Assembly: GCF_025399195.1 (NCBI RefSeq)
Contig: NW_026252108.1
Span: 62,001-126,000, forward strand
Direction of reading: 5' to 3'
Source of the DNA: Umbelopsis ramanniana AG
Lineage: Eukaryota; Mucoromycota; Umbelopsidomycetes; Umbelopsidales; Umbelopsidaceae
Length of the DNA: 64,000 nt
The notes below the pieces were generated by a model. That model was not told where the DNA came from, did no database searches, and was given only the letters and a program-made list of their open reading frames with translations. The position numbers and the translations under genes are program-made. Positions 11,299 through 23,461 of this stretch are shown here, piece by piece. Positions within the stretch are counted from its first letter, which is position 1; every line of letters begins with the position of its first letter.

Positions 11299-14279
11299 TT
11301 AGCCTCGGACAGATTGGGCTATTTTTTGAGCTTCGCTTATGACTGGGTCAGCGGCCTGGTACTTGTCATATTCCTGTATTATGGATGAGTCCACTACTGT
11401 CATTGGGCGACAGTCTATTCCAATATCACGAATCTGGTCTTGCAAGAATAGGAACAGACGGACTTTACGGCGGTTCTTGCGGGTTGCGTCTTGGAAGTTT
11501 CCTCGACAAGTCATTTGAATATTGATACGCAACCTATATCCATCAAGAACACCATCGATGATAATATCTGCACTTCGGTAGTCGGCAATTTCGGAGTCGC
11601 GAGTAATGAACTCTCCAAGGCTGGTTCTCAAAGCGTATATTTGGGCAGCTGACGTTAATTTGTTGCAGTCAAGTCGAATCTCCTCCACCATGTCACCTTC
11701 AGAACAAATCGTTAGTCGTGGTATAAAGCTATGTACGTACAAGCACAAATGTATACCTGAACGCCTGATGTTGGCGATGAACTGCTGAGCAAGGATATGA
11801 TTTGCAACATAAAAGTACTAATCGTTTCAGCAAGATTAGATGTCTGAGCCAAACGTTTTGTCAATGCATTGAGTAGTTCAGAAACTTACCAGGCCATCAC
11901 CTCTACAGCAAGATAGAAAATTCTTCGTTAGCAGATGAGGATGCTATGGAATCATACAAAAGCCGTTTTCATTACCTCTCAAGCACTGTTGTTAATATAT
12001 GTAATTTGTGGATTATATAAATTCTGTTGTCCAGAATGATGCGATCTCCGACGTCGAATGGATGCTGTAAAAATAGACTAGGATGAGTCTCGCCACGTCT
12101 TTCGTTTTCACCAATTCCATATCTGCTTACCACAATGAAAAGAAAGACTAGGCAGTCAAAAGCATTTTTGGCCGAATTACCCAGTATAAACGCCATGCTC
12201 ACAAACACCTAAATGTTGAAACTATCCATTTTAATTGCATGCAATAGTGAGCAAGGTAAAAAAGAAAGATATCCTTACCGAAGAAAATGAGGCGATAATA
12301 CTGACAACGCTGACCTCTATAAAATTCAAAATACATTTAATCTCTGTGATATTGGTCATGTAATTCTAATATGGCATTAAGCTTACCAAACACCAACATG
12401 GTCACCAGCAGCAGCAGCACTGTAGTTATGGTCTTGAAGATGATATCAAGTTTGTGAATTGCGCTCTCTAGATCCGATAACGTTTTTGCCAAGTTTCTTC
12501 TTTCCTTATACGTCCGTCTTACGGCTGAAGGACATTTTAATATATTGGCTTTACCAAGAATGATATATTAATCTCGCTTGTGATAATGTGTGTAATCTTA
12601 CCTTCCCGCATATCTGTTAAAGTAATTTTGCCATCCATATCTTTGTCCAGCAATTGGAAGGCAAATTCTTGAGTATGCTTTGAATGGAAAACTCTCTGAA
12701 AGTCATCTGGTACTATATAGGCTCTGTTTCGGGGGCATATTCGGAAAAAGATCTTCTTGGCATACTTGTTTGAATCTTCTATTGATCCAATCACATTGAG
12801 TAATTTTTTGCTGCGAATTTGGCGAATGTACTTTGCCATCTGTGTCATATTGATATTTGCTGGTTTCCGATCCCCATACTGACTACTGTTTCCGTCAAGG
12901 AGACATTCTGGAATAATTAAACCAGCCTTTGAAGGCTTTCGCAGTTTTTCTTCAAGCTCTACGCTTATTCTGGTTGCAATCGATGGTGCTGCTCCAAATT
13001 GTGATTCTGATGAACAGTGAACAAGTTGAGATGGGTATTCTGGCTGCGACTTTAGAACTTGGCCAAAGTTGTGCCTCGTACTGGCATTTGAGACATTCAG
13101 ATCAAACATATCACTGCCAGATGGTCTTCGGCCTTGCGACTTGGCCATTTTTCGCTCCACTCGGTCGATATGTCGGCATTTGAGCATGGCTTCCATCATG
13201 TCTGCCTCAAACCGGCACTGTACTATTCGGTCGTGATAAGCCCCCTTCTTGAAAATTGTGGATACCTGCGTCAATGCGATACGCTCTAAGCAGAATGCAA
13301 AGCATGCACAGACTAGACTTTCAATGGCGTTACCAATAATGGCAAATAATTTCCCTACATCCCCACATTGATTATCTGGACATGCAGGTGCTTTGATTAT
13401 GTAATGCCAGCCAGATAAGCATACAACTGACCAGACGCAAAGGGCAATGTTGATTTGCACAAATTGTAGCATTTCAATCCTAGCTTGTGCTTTTCCAGCG
13501 GTGGATAGCCATGTTATCTTGAGGACTACGTAGACGAATAGTCTGGAAACGTGCAAACCAAAGAAAACCAAGCAAAGAAATTCCGTCCAGCGGTCAATAG
13601 GAATATCCAATATGGTATAATCTTTCGAGACAACTAGCCTCGTAACAATGCCCGGGACGAAGATTAAAATGAAAACCAATGCGTTGGTGACAATCCTTCG
13701 AAACAGCTTGGATCTCTGTAGCCACCATGACGGACAGCACCGGCATGAAAAGCTTGCAACCGGTTCGTCATCCTCATCTTCCGAGTACACCGATGCCGAG
13801 CCGTACAAAGTATCTACGTTGGACATTCTATCATCTTCGTCGTCCGTGTCTGCAACATAATTTGTTTTGTATTTTCTTCGTTGCCGTTCATAGTCTTCAA
13901 TGGATGTTCTCGGAGTATAATCAATATCTTCCGATATTACGGGGCTAGGCATAGTCGGAGTGGCAGGTGGGGAAGTATGTGGTCTTTCGATAGTACTTGG
14001 CATTGCTATAGCTTGTGCTAAGCCTTGAGAGTTATTTGATTGTTGCAAGGGTGAATTGGTGACAATAATCTGGGGTACTGACGATAAAGATGGTGTGGAA
14101 ATAGAATATTGAGGGTTGAACGCAAACGAAACATGCTGTGGCTTCAGTTCATTGCTTCTGCGAGGAGAAACCAATTGGCGTACTCTTTCTGCAACATTTG
14201 GGTGTTGAACACTGCGATTATAAGCTGCTATATCCTTCTCAAGGTCAGTGTCTTCTCCATGGTCGTTTGAAACAGTCAT
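11299..14279 (-). CDS. MscS-family mechanosensitive channel with EF-hand
   Basis: Eight exons from right to left: 12602-14279, 12387-12524, 12279-12316, 12131-12208, 11976-12064, 11890-11902, 11757-11817 and 11299-11696, totalling 830 residues. The first ~180 residues are low-complexity and acidic. Several membrane segments follow (for example around LVFILIFVPGIVTRLVV), then an EF-hand loop DKDMDGKITLTD near residue 545. The pore region (TTVLLLLVTMLVFG), the MscS signature HPFDVGDRI and YFYVANHILAQQFIANIRRS come next. This is the layout of the fungal Msy1/Msy2 channels of the ER, which adjust calcium during hypo-osmotic shock. The sixth exon has 13 bases (encodes GDGL plus part of Arg), yet removing it would break the frame. 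It is divergent from verprolin across 724 bases. Confidence 0.93.
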
Positions 14280-15003
14280 TTCCTGTGAGAGAAACAGAAA
14301 ATGAAAGGGACAAGCGCTGTTTTTACAAAACCAATATGTTGATAAAATGTCACTTTACTGTTTATGAGGCGGCGATCACAACAGTCTCGTTTAAAATGCG
14401 TGATGTGTTTAAATCATTTCGGTTACATGATACCGAATGTACTTTCCCATACTAGAGCGTTCTTTCTACTCAAGGGCATGCGACTCTGTCTCATAGATCC
14501 TTGCATTATTCATTTCAACGCGTGGTGCTCAATTCAGATCAAACACGCTTATATTATCAGGGTAGATTTGATCATCTATGCATAGATTATGTTAGACAAC
14601 TATCTTTCATTTCAATGAAGGCAATGTTTTCTAGACATGCGTTTAAATGTAAGACCCGGGAACATGGACAATGTTTTTAAAATTACAAACACGAAGTTTA
14701 TTCACCGTAAATTTTGTGTGATTGATGGTGTTCTACCAGTACACTGATGCAGTACTTTTCGAATTAACTATAACAGAGCATAGAATGATCGTTTCGTTCG
14801 TCAACGTACGTAACTATCAGGGTCTTTGACGTCTTGGATGCTCAAGTTTCTTGGCTAAAAGCATGACTTCTGCAAAGCTGGTTTCGTTTTTCGCGGGAAT
14901 TACCAAATCGGTCACACATTGTGCATGACATCAACTCCTCCATAATTTTTGTGTGCCGGTAAAGCTTGGCTTTCAGACAAACTCTTTCCGCTTACCATAC
15001 AAG
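14280..15003. promoter_or_regulatory. divergent promoter region, MscS channel / verprolin
   Basis: 724 bases between the start codons of the two genes. I see no TATA box, no strong repeat and no coding signal; small ORFs on the plus strand lack motifs. The last 50 bases are in frame with verprolin (ATG at 14953) but encode nothing conserved. Confidence 0.5.
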
Positions 15004-16941
15004 ATGGCCGATAGAAATGCTTTACTGGACCAGATCCAAAAGGGAAGGAGACTCAAAAAGGCTACAACCAACGACAGATCAGCACCCATTGTCGGTAAGT
15101 GGAATTTTAGTAAAGTGACGAAGAATGAGCGGATGTCTCAAAACGTCGAGGGATTGAAATATTGACTGGTTGTCATGTGCTTTTTAGACGCTAAACCGTC
15201 AGGAGGAGGAATGGGAGCAACTGCTATGGCTAGACCACCTCCCATGGGTGGAAGTGGTATGAAGACAGCTACTGCTCCAGCGGCAGCAGCTCCACAAGCC
15301 CCGCAACTCGGTGGCCTGTTTGCTGGTGGTATGCCAACACTGAAGAAGACTCAAGGCTCAGCTGTTGAAACTGGTCGAAGTAAGTGAGCGGGTGGATGCA
15401 AATATACTGAATTTATAGATACGGGATAAGCACAAGTTAAATAGTGTCTGATACTCATGACTTGACTGTGTAGATACACCTTCGGCCCCAGCATTACCAC
15501 CTCAGGCGCCGCGGTCGAACTTCAACACTTTTCCCAAAACTTCAGCACCATCTACTCCTGGTAGATTTTCCAAACCACCAGGCATTCCTGGTCGTCCAAG
15601 TGTTCCTCCTCCTCCACCACCACCGGGCGGCGGCTCTTCAGCAGCACCACCTCCACCACCTCCCCCACCACCTCCGCCTATGCCCGGTAAATCCGCACCT
15701 TCACCTCCATCAATGCCCGGACGACCCACTGCAGGAATACCTCCACCACCTCCAATGCCAGGCAGGTCTTCTGCAGCAGTACCTCCACCCCCTCCACCAA
15801 TGCCAGGCAGATCGTCCCCGGCAGTACCTCCTCCCCCACCTCCAATGCCAGGCAGGGCATCTCCGGCAGTACCTCCCCCAATGCCCGGTAAACCTTCGCA
15901 AGCTGTACCTCCACCGCCGCCGCCTATGCCAGGTAGAGCCTCGCCAGCCGTACCGCCACCTACTCCATCATCTTTTGGACGTAGTGCTGCTCCTTCTGCG
16001 CCACCCCCACCTCCCCCGATGCCCGGTAGGACTACTCCGTCTGCTCCGGCAGCTCCTCCGCCACTACCAGGTTTTGGTCGACCACGGCCAAGTAATGCAG
16101 CACCAGCTACACCACCCCCACCTCCGCCTGGACTTGGCGCTGCTGCAGCAGCTAAAGCGGCTCCTAAATTACCAGGAAGACCACGCGCAAGTAGTTCACC
16201 GCAAAGGGACTTACCGATTCCACCCAAGCCTGTGCCTTCACCGCTCAATAGTCCCGTTTCGCCATCAGTATTATCGTCGCGGCCGAACCGCCCGGTACCC
16301 ATTCCTGGCCTAGCGAACTCTGTAAACACCTCTTCACCCCGCCCTAGCAACTTGGCTGTACCACCATTACCACCAGGTAGACCTCGTTCTGCGTCATCAT
16401 CAGCACCTCAATCGCCTGCAATGCCTTCTAGTCCTTCTACTCCTGCTCCACCACCGCCACCACCACCGCCGCCGCCTCCCTCTGCTGCATCACCAGGTCG
16501 ACCAGCGATGGCTACACCACCTAGATCAACGCTTCCACCACCTCCTCAGCGAAACATGCCAGCTGCACCTAGCGCTCCACCCCCTCCACCACCGCCTGGA
16601 GGTCCGTCAATGCGGTCTCCACAATTGCCAATGGGTAACAAGCCAAGAACTGCAGCATATAGTCCACCGGCACCTGTGGGTAATGCTCCATCGTTTGCAA
16701 GTAGCCAGCAATCCGACGAGCCACCCGTATCAGAAGGTCAAGGGCGCTGGAGATTCCGACCTATGCGTGAAATACCAGCTCCCAGTGGACGATTTATGAA
16801 GACGCATAAAGCCTACCCAAGTGGAGAGCGAACTGGAAATGGTAAGAGATCAATGGCAGGAGTGACGAATGTGTGATAGTAAAGTGCTAATCTGGATGCT
16901 TCCTTGTAGCTTACGCTCACAACTTGGCCTCATTGCGATAA
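15004..16941 (+). CDS. VRP1: verprolin / WIP, WH2-domain actin regulator
   Basis: Four exons (15004-15094, 15188-15379, 15474-16841, 16910-16941) encode 560 residues. The WH2 actin-binding motif sits at the very N-terminus (RNALLDQIQKGRRLKK). The bulk is polyproline, including about six near-repeats of PPMPGR..PAVPPP. The C-terminus has the WASP-binding type sequence RWRFRPMREIPAPSGRF and ends with a short conserved exon. Verprolin links WASP/Las17, actin monomers and type I myosin at cortical patches, acting in endocytosis and polarity. The start at 15004 is chosen because WH2 lies at the tip in the family; an upstream in-frame ATG (14953) adds 17 unsupported residues. The Gly-rich ORF on the opposite strand mirrors the proline codons and is not a gene. 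Confidence 0.94.
15674..16036 (+). repeat. proline-rich tandem repeats inside verprolin
   Basis: Degenerate units of about 45-60 bases encode MPGR(S/A)SPAVPPPPPP-like blocks. Repeated CCACCTCC and ATGCCAGGCAG motifs are obvious. Such tracts bind profilin and SH3 domains and may vary in copy number between strains. Confidence 0.75.
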
Positions 16942-17187
16942 AGAGCTAGCTGTATCTATAGTATAAAATAGTTGATGTTGGCAGGACGATAATTTTTTCT
17001 GTATTTTAATACACTCCTTGGCTATAGATCAAGCCATTTGTGTTCGTAAACACCTTTATGGTCTCTGTTTATAAATAATGGATGATTCAATAGTTTGTAA
17101 ATGGCGGGTAGGGCAGGGATTTGTTTAATAAAGGAAAGCATGGTATGTATATAAATATGAACTGTATCGGGCGGGGGGGGGGAGATT

Positions 17188-20100
17188 TTAAAACCGTACA
17201 CCATACGGAATATTTTGTCTAGGGGCATTTTCTTGGCTCTTCACACTAGCGATATCATCGCGGTTTAAGTCATAGCTTGGACGACTGCGAACGGCTGCTG
17301 GGAGTTGAGGACGGGCAGCGCTGGGCGAGGGAGTAGAGCGACTGTTCACAGGCGATCGACTACGAAGATGGCTGGGCAAAGCGGGCAAATCGTCGTCGTC
17401 TTCATCGTCATCGCTGTCATCAAGGTAGCTTGTCAGGAACGCGGACATGGTATCTGTTTTGTTGGCCCTTTTGTTGGGGACAGGCAGCTGCTTGTTCTTG
17501 TACGAATTGGTGGTTTCGAGCTGTTGCGTCAGATCCTTCACCTTTTCTTCGGCTTCGGCCCTTTGGCTTTGAACACTGGTCAATTGCTTCTTTATATCCG
17601 TTATCGCTTCCTCTTTCTCTGCAGTCATCTTTGCCGCTTTTTCTTTTTCTTTTTCAATTCGAACATCCCGTTCATCCAGATCTCGTTGCTTGGATTTAAT
17701 CAATCCTTCCAGATCTTGCACAATGGTATTCAACTTGGTTACCTGCTGCCGTTGTGAGTCCATTTCAGTTTCCATTTTTTTGCGGAAGCTGGGGGAAAAA
17801 GTGGTAAAAGTATCGTTAGTGACATGATTGACTTTCTATACGTGGTACACAGATTCAAATTAAAACTTCATGATCTCTAGCTTACCTGACTTCTTCATGA
17901 AGGCGTGCTTCGTATTCCGTTTCAAGCTCCTCCATCATCTTTTCATGCTTATGAGACATCTCTTGCATTTCAGCAACGGTGACAGACTCGGGCTTTACAG
18001 TCGGGGGATCGATTGAGGTTGCAACAGAGGAAGTACCTTTGCTCTGGAAATCGGTAAACATGGGTCCTTCCGAGCTACGATCGCTATCCAGACTACCCAG
18101 GTTACCAGTGAGCTCAAGTAAGCTTGAATCCAGCACGTGTCGTAATTCACTTCCCATGGTCAGACGATGAGGCATATTTGAAGAGACTGCAAGCTTTTCA
18201 GTAACAGCGTCCTCCTTCTCCGAAAGGTCACGTAATTCTTCTACAACAGACAAGGGTTGGTCTTGAGTATCTGAACCGCACTTCTTTTCCCATAGTTCAT
18301 GAACCAAATGTTTAATTTCAGGAAGGGCGTCGTCGGTTTGTTTTTTGGAAAGCTCTTGGACAGCCTTTTCCAATACCTTCATTCGAACATAGATCACATC
18401 AGGTGATGATGCAGAGCCAATAGGCGATAATTTAGAGTATTCATCCATCACGGTTTCTCCTGTGGAGGTGGTGTTTGAGATGTTGGCGATTTCATCTTGA
18501 ATGCGAGCATCCACGTCCTCTGGCACAGTCCATACACCCGCTTCGGCTGACTTCACACGTAGCATCAATTTCTTGTTGCCATCATCCAATCTTCTCATAC
18601 CGACATTCAAGGTGGCTGCGGTGTGTTCCAGAATACGTCGTTGGACTTCATTCATGCGAGAAAACGCATGCCAGAGCTCAGTGGTGATATTCCTTACATG
18701 GGCCTCGGCTTCACGCACCTTTTCACTAGCAGCGGCAAGTTCACGATGGGTGGCTTTGGTTCGGAAGGAGGCGGACCGCGACACCTTTTGTCCGCCAGAT
18801 TGTTGCTGCTGCTCCAACATTCGAAGCAAATCTTGAGCCGAATGCAAGATTCGCATTTCGCGGGAATGAGAATCAGCTAGTGAGCGTACGCGTGAGTCAA
18901 GTCGTCGATACTCGGCCTTGAACTCCTCATGCTCCTGTGAATCAAACAAGACACCGTATTCCTTCGAATCCGCTACCGCCTTGGTAATAAGAATGTGCAT
19001 GGCATCGGGATGTATACGTTGCATAGCCTCAAATGGTGTCAAGTAAGGTACCGTCGAGACATATGAGTTATGTTTTCGCTGAACACCACCAACGATGGGA
19101 TCCAGGTTCTTATTATCATAAATAACAGAGTTCTTCGGACTACTGCCCGAGGACGCAACTGAAGGCCGGCGATCTGATCTTTGCGGCCGCTCGGGTGTTA
19201 CCGTTAGCTGTGGTACTTCAGCAACACCTTTACCCTTTTCCTCGCTGGTATGTTTGGGTGGAACAGGTAAAGGAGGATAAGGTATGTTAGCATTGGCTGG
19301 AGATCGAGCATGAGGTACGATTGGCGAAGATTTGGATGGTACAGGGTTATTTCTTGACGCTGATCTTGGAGGAGGTTGGACAGTTAGATTGTACGCCTGC
19401 TTCTGTGGCGATTGCCTTATCCGTGGGTTGGTGACCGAATTTGTATCACTAGATTGGCTTGAGGACTGTGATGGAGAGTAATCATTGGATCGAGCTTCTG
19501 CTTCCAAAACCTCGTGGATTCCCATGTGGTTCTGAGGAGTAAGCAAGCGTGGCATAGGTGGTGTAGAGTTGCCTGGAGTGGGATTGGCGGCTGGATTTCG
19601 ATTTCTTAAAGAGTGTGTTCTGCGAGGAGGAGTAGACTGAGATTGGGTTGGCGTAGGTGACATGGGTGGTCCATTGGGTTGTTGCTGAGGATTTCTAGAT
19701 CGGTTCATATCGATGGGTTGTGGATCTCTTCCCCGCAACGACGATTTTCTCTGGGGCAGAGGTCTTTGACTAGCATTAGAGGCGATGGTGGCATGAGATG
19801 GGGTAGGTGAATGATAAGGAGGACCACCACTGCTTTGGATGGAATTGTGAGGACTGGAGGAAGGATATGAGCTATTTTGGCTCTGGCTGTCCGGTGTGCC
19901 TGAATATTGATGGTCAAAGTTGCGGAGAAGCGGCGCGTTGGGAATGAATGTACTCAGAGTATCTGAATTTCGATTTGTCGGCAAGTTCAGCTGCTAATTA
20001 AAAAAAATATGAGGAAACTTTATTAGTACCCAAGTGTGGGTGGGTGGAACCATTTCATATAAGCACTTACAGGTCTATAATGATTGTTGTTGCCATATCC

Positions 20101-20247
20101 ATTGAGATATGGCTGTTGATATGCTGGAGGAGGAGAGGCCATGCTTCGCATGGATCCCTGCTCGGACAATGTTGGAGATGCATAACGGGTTGGAGGAGAT
20201 GAGGGATAATAGTGTTGAGGTGGTGGACGATAATTATTGGAAGCCAT
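17188..20247 (-). CDS. Uds1-domain (up-regulated during septation) coiled-coil protein
   Basis: Three exons from right to left: 20071-20247, 17886-19993 and 17188-17788, coding 961 residues. The first ~330 residues are disordered and rich in Ser, Pro and Gln. The Uds1-type domain follows (PYLTPFEAMQRIHPDAM, then YGVLFDSQEHEEFKAEYRRLDSR). Long coiled coils come next (ELETEYEARLHEEVR, running across the junction at 17886/17788 into a Lys/Glu-rich helix), then a short basic, Ser/Pro-rich tail. The name comes from fission yeast, where the gene is induced at septation; the molecular role is not known. The second exon has a tandem acceptor (TTAG/CAG) at 19993/19990, which would include or skip one Gln without a frame change. 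The stop-side neighbour is the convergent verprolin gene, 246 bases away. Confidence 0.85.
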
Positions 20248-20656
20248 ATCAGGACCAAGTAAAGGGAATGAGAGACGGGGTCTATTTAAAGGGAGGATGC
20301 ACTAGGCATCGCTGGCTGGAGATGGAGAGAATAAGATCGTAAGTGGTTTTTAAAAAAAGCCTTGTTATTTTTTGCGCGCGGACGTTGGCTTCTTCTTCTT
20401 CGGTCTGTACGACCGAGCTATTTTTGATTTGGCGGCGGCCAACGGCAATGCGTACAACGAAATATGGAGTAACGATGGGGGCAGTTGGTTTTGGAAATAT
20501 GTATATTTTGCAACAAACACGCTTTGATCAAAAAGTCAAGATTAATACATAGATTCTACGGATATGTACATTTGATATATGGATAAACAAAAAGTCAACG
20601 CTCGGACTAGCCAGCACGCGCGTGACATAGGATTAAAATCATGCTAGCAAGGGTTT
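20248..20656. other. intergenic, upstream of the Uds1 gene
   Basis: About 410 bases upstream of the Uds1 gene and downstream of the small secreted peptide, both on the minus strand. It includes a GCGCGCGG patch near 20374 and CTTCTTCTTC. No TATA box or ORF stands out. Confidence 0.45.
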
Positions 20657-20827
20657 TCATTGTTCCACCTGGTTATTCCTTTGACGCACCCTGGCAGCTT
20701 GACCTTTCTTCAACTGAAGTTGGTGTATGAATGGGCTTGATACAAGATCAGTGTCGATAGGAATAGATTGCACGGGGGCAAGCATGAAGAGAGTAAAAAC
20801 CAAGAGTGATAACGACCAAAGCTTCAT
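20657..20827 (-). CDS. putative small secreted peptide (56 aa)
   Basis: A 57-codon ORF on the minus strand. The first ~21 residues form a clear signal peptide: MKLW, a hydrophobic core (LSLLVFTLFML) and a small-residue cleavage context APVQS. The mature part of about 35 residues (IPIDTDLVSSPFIHQL, then LKKGQAARVRQR) is polar and basic and has no cysteine. A dibasic KK could be a Kex2-like site. A good TATA-like box (TATAAAAA, 20948-20955 read on the minus strand) lies 121 bases upstream of the ATG. I recognise no family. It could also be the first exon of a longer gene, since GTGCGT and GTGGAA near the end are weak donor possibilities, but no continuation is obvious. Confidence 0.5.
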   Translation of the reverse strand: MKLWSLSLLVFTLFMLAPVQSIPIDTDLVSSPFIHQLQLKKGQAARVRQRNNQVEQ

Positions 20828-20947
20828 GAGGGACCAGAAAGGGCGGGAAAAATGGGAGAAAGAGATGCCAGCAAATCCAAATCGCGGGTTGTCCTAGCGT
20901 TCTTAAATACAAAGTCGTCATTGCTATATGGAGCAAAACGGATATGC

Positions 20948-20955
20948 TTTTTATA
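20948..20955 (-). promoter_or_regulatory. TATA-like box for the small secreted peptide
   Basis: The minus strand reads CTATAAAAAG here, 121 bases before the ATG of the secreted peptide ORF, a plausible distance allowing a leader of about 90 bases. Confidence 0.4.
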
Positions 20956-23461
20956 GAGTCAGTCTTTTTTGGGGGACTGGCTCTGTGCGAGTAAGCCATC
21001 ATCTTTTTCATCATCCACGCTACAAAATTTGCCACCCCCCCACCACCACATCCCTGCCCTAAATCCCCTCCTAGGGCGCATGGTTTATGATCAGAAAATG
21101 TCCCTGCTTCATACCATAGAAACGACGCGAAAAGCCCTGGTCATGCGATCAGCCATGGCTTCGAATGCCGTATCTTGAGTATATTCCCTGATGTTTCATA
21201 ACTGCCAGTTACCACAAAGAAAAATTCATGCGAATTTTCTAAGCATAACGTACGACTGAATGAGTTCTATATTTCATTATGCGTACAGACTAGTGAATGG
21301 ATTACGAGGTGGCGGCGTGTATAGAAGGTACATTTACAAAATCTCTGCCTACTGTGGATCATAACAAGAAAACGCCATTGCTTTATTTTCTGGTTGCGCG
21401 CCATCCACCAAAATATGCGGAGCGGGGCAACTGTTTACATATCCATTCCATGCCCAGACAACCCTATAGCCGTTATCCGAAAAGCAAACGATTACAGGCA
21501 TATTGGAGTGTCTCGGAAGTGATATCTCAACAAGAGCTTGGCTTTGCCGGATCCGGTCGATGCACCTTCTGACCGAAAATCCTGGTTACATCTTGCATGA
21601 ACGATTTTTTACATTGTGGTGCAGACAGAGTTTGGTACCATGCGGCCTTGAAACATCTGCGCTTTGTTCACCGGATTGCCCGCTACAAAAAGAGATTTCT
21701 CCAAGGGAAGCATAGGAGCGGTTTGAAAACGAGAAAATTCAACACGTACCCGATAGATAGTGAGTGAATGATGGTCCTGGTTCCTAAATGAAGGTACTGT
21801 TCCTTATCTTACCTTAACCATGGACTCTTTGCTATTGCCTCTTTTAAAACTCCTGTGATCTCATTTTCTCAGAGCTTTCCTAACTCAGCACTGCTGGCGA
21901 AAGTGTACCACGCTGGTTGGAACGCATACACAATGGAACTTTTTCTTTGTCTTACCTGCTAATCCTATGTAATTTTTACACCATACGTTGCATTATTATC
22001 CGTAGTATTTCATCGTCACTGGCACAAGAGCATAGCAGGTGATTTGTATTTTGCAGCGGTGACAATCGTACATGTTATGTTTCGATATCCGCTACCAGAA
22101 ACGGTCGCATAAGGGTTGGCTGTCGTCAGATGAATCTCCACTTGCACATTGCACATTTTTATTTTATTTTCACCAAACGCTATGGCTTCTTATCTGATCT
22201 GCTCACCCTTAGCTACACCTAAAACGATGGAAGATACGAATCTCATCATTACAATGAACAACATCATACGATTTCTCTTTGCTTGCAGTGTGGGGAGTGG
22301 GGCTATGAACTTCAGGTGTTGGTGTAAGTGGTTGTTAGTCTCATTATGGTAGAGTAACTATCACCATGCGCTTTACATTCGCTTGCAACGCCTTTAGTAA
22401 GGCGGTGGATCATAGGAACTGGTGCATACGGCAATTCATAACCCATTGAGTTATGAGCACTTTGGCGATTTGGAATGCTACCGGTCCCAAGAAGTCACTG
22501 GTCAGTTAAGGTTTGCTGGAATTGGCATCCAGGTGTGTAGAGAGATTGAAAGACGAGAGTATTATGCCCTGATCCTACTCTTTAAAACACATCCATCCTT
22601 TGTTATCTAAAACGTGGCAATCGGACGCCTGGCACTCGTACCACGTAATGGTTAGCAAAGTAAGTAACAGTGAATCTACAAGCTGCAACTCAGGTAGAAG
22701 TCGATGAAAAATTCGCCACCTCTGTAACGCAAAGCCGAGAATGATGGCCATTTATAAAGTCGGACGTACAGGGAGTAAGTGGGTAATTGGCTAAAACAAC
22801 CAGTGTGGTATCGCTTGAAGGCTCCTGCGGAGTAATAGAACCTTAACCAGCGTAACATATGCCTTGTACTGTGGAATAGCTCATTGGTTGCATTGGGTGC
22901 AATATATGAGGATGCATGAGATGAGAATACGTCCTTGTGTGGAAGAAAAATACCCAATTTGCCGACAAAACATTCTTGGCAGAAACCCGTTTTTCCATAT
23001 ACGGTATTTGATGCTGCAGGCTACAGTAACCCGGGCAAATCCATTGGTATGGCGGTGGCATATTGAAGAAGCTGGTTGGCAATACTTGGCTATCGTACTC
23101 GCTTCAACATCCATATCTCTCTGATTCTCGGTCAACTTGTCATGATGAAAGCTGATAGACTGAAATCAAAGTATATTCGTGAAGACGAGTCCATGGTGTC
23201 GCGAGTGTTGTTGTTATTCAGCCAATGAAGGCTGCATTTGACAACATTCTTTTCATTTTCCGTATATTGCTTATTCCTTCAAGCGTGACTGATGTTGTTT
23301 TCTCAGATATCCTTTTTCCCGACATTTCAGCATTATGACCTGTTTGTCCAACGTGCGGTCAATTATTGCAGTATGATAAACTGCCTTTCTGCCGGACATC
23401 TTCGTCTCATCTATCTTTTTTCTTCTTCTCCTCTTATCTCCTTTTCTTCAAAAAATCAATC
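20956..23461. other. long gene-poor intergenic region
   Basis: About 2.5 kb before the glycosyltransferase gene. Small ORFs occur on both strands and overlap one another (for example 22843-23135), but none shows domains, a codon pattern or splice-linked continuation. No tRNA-like box, long repeat or transposon terminus was seen. It may hold a long promoter, an unrecognised noncoding transcript or a lineage-specific gene. Confidence 0.45.

Noticed and set aside
15502-16350. 282-codon Gly-rich ORF on the minus strand
   Set aside because: It is the exact antisense of verprolin's polyproline tract; glycine codons mirror proline codons and no fold is visible.
22843-23135. overlapping ORFs on both strands in the gene-poor gap
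   Set aside because: They overlap one another, lack motifs and show no splice-linked extension.
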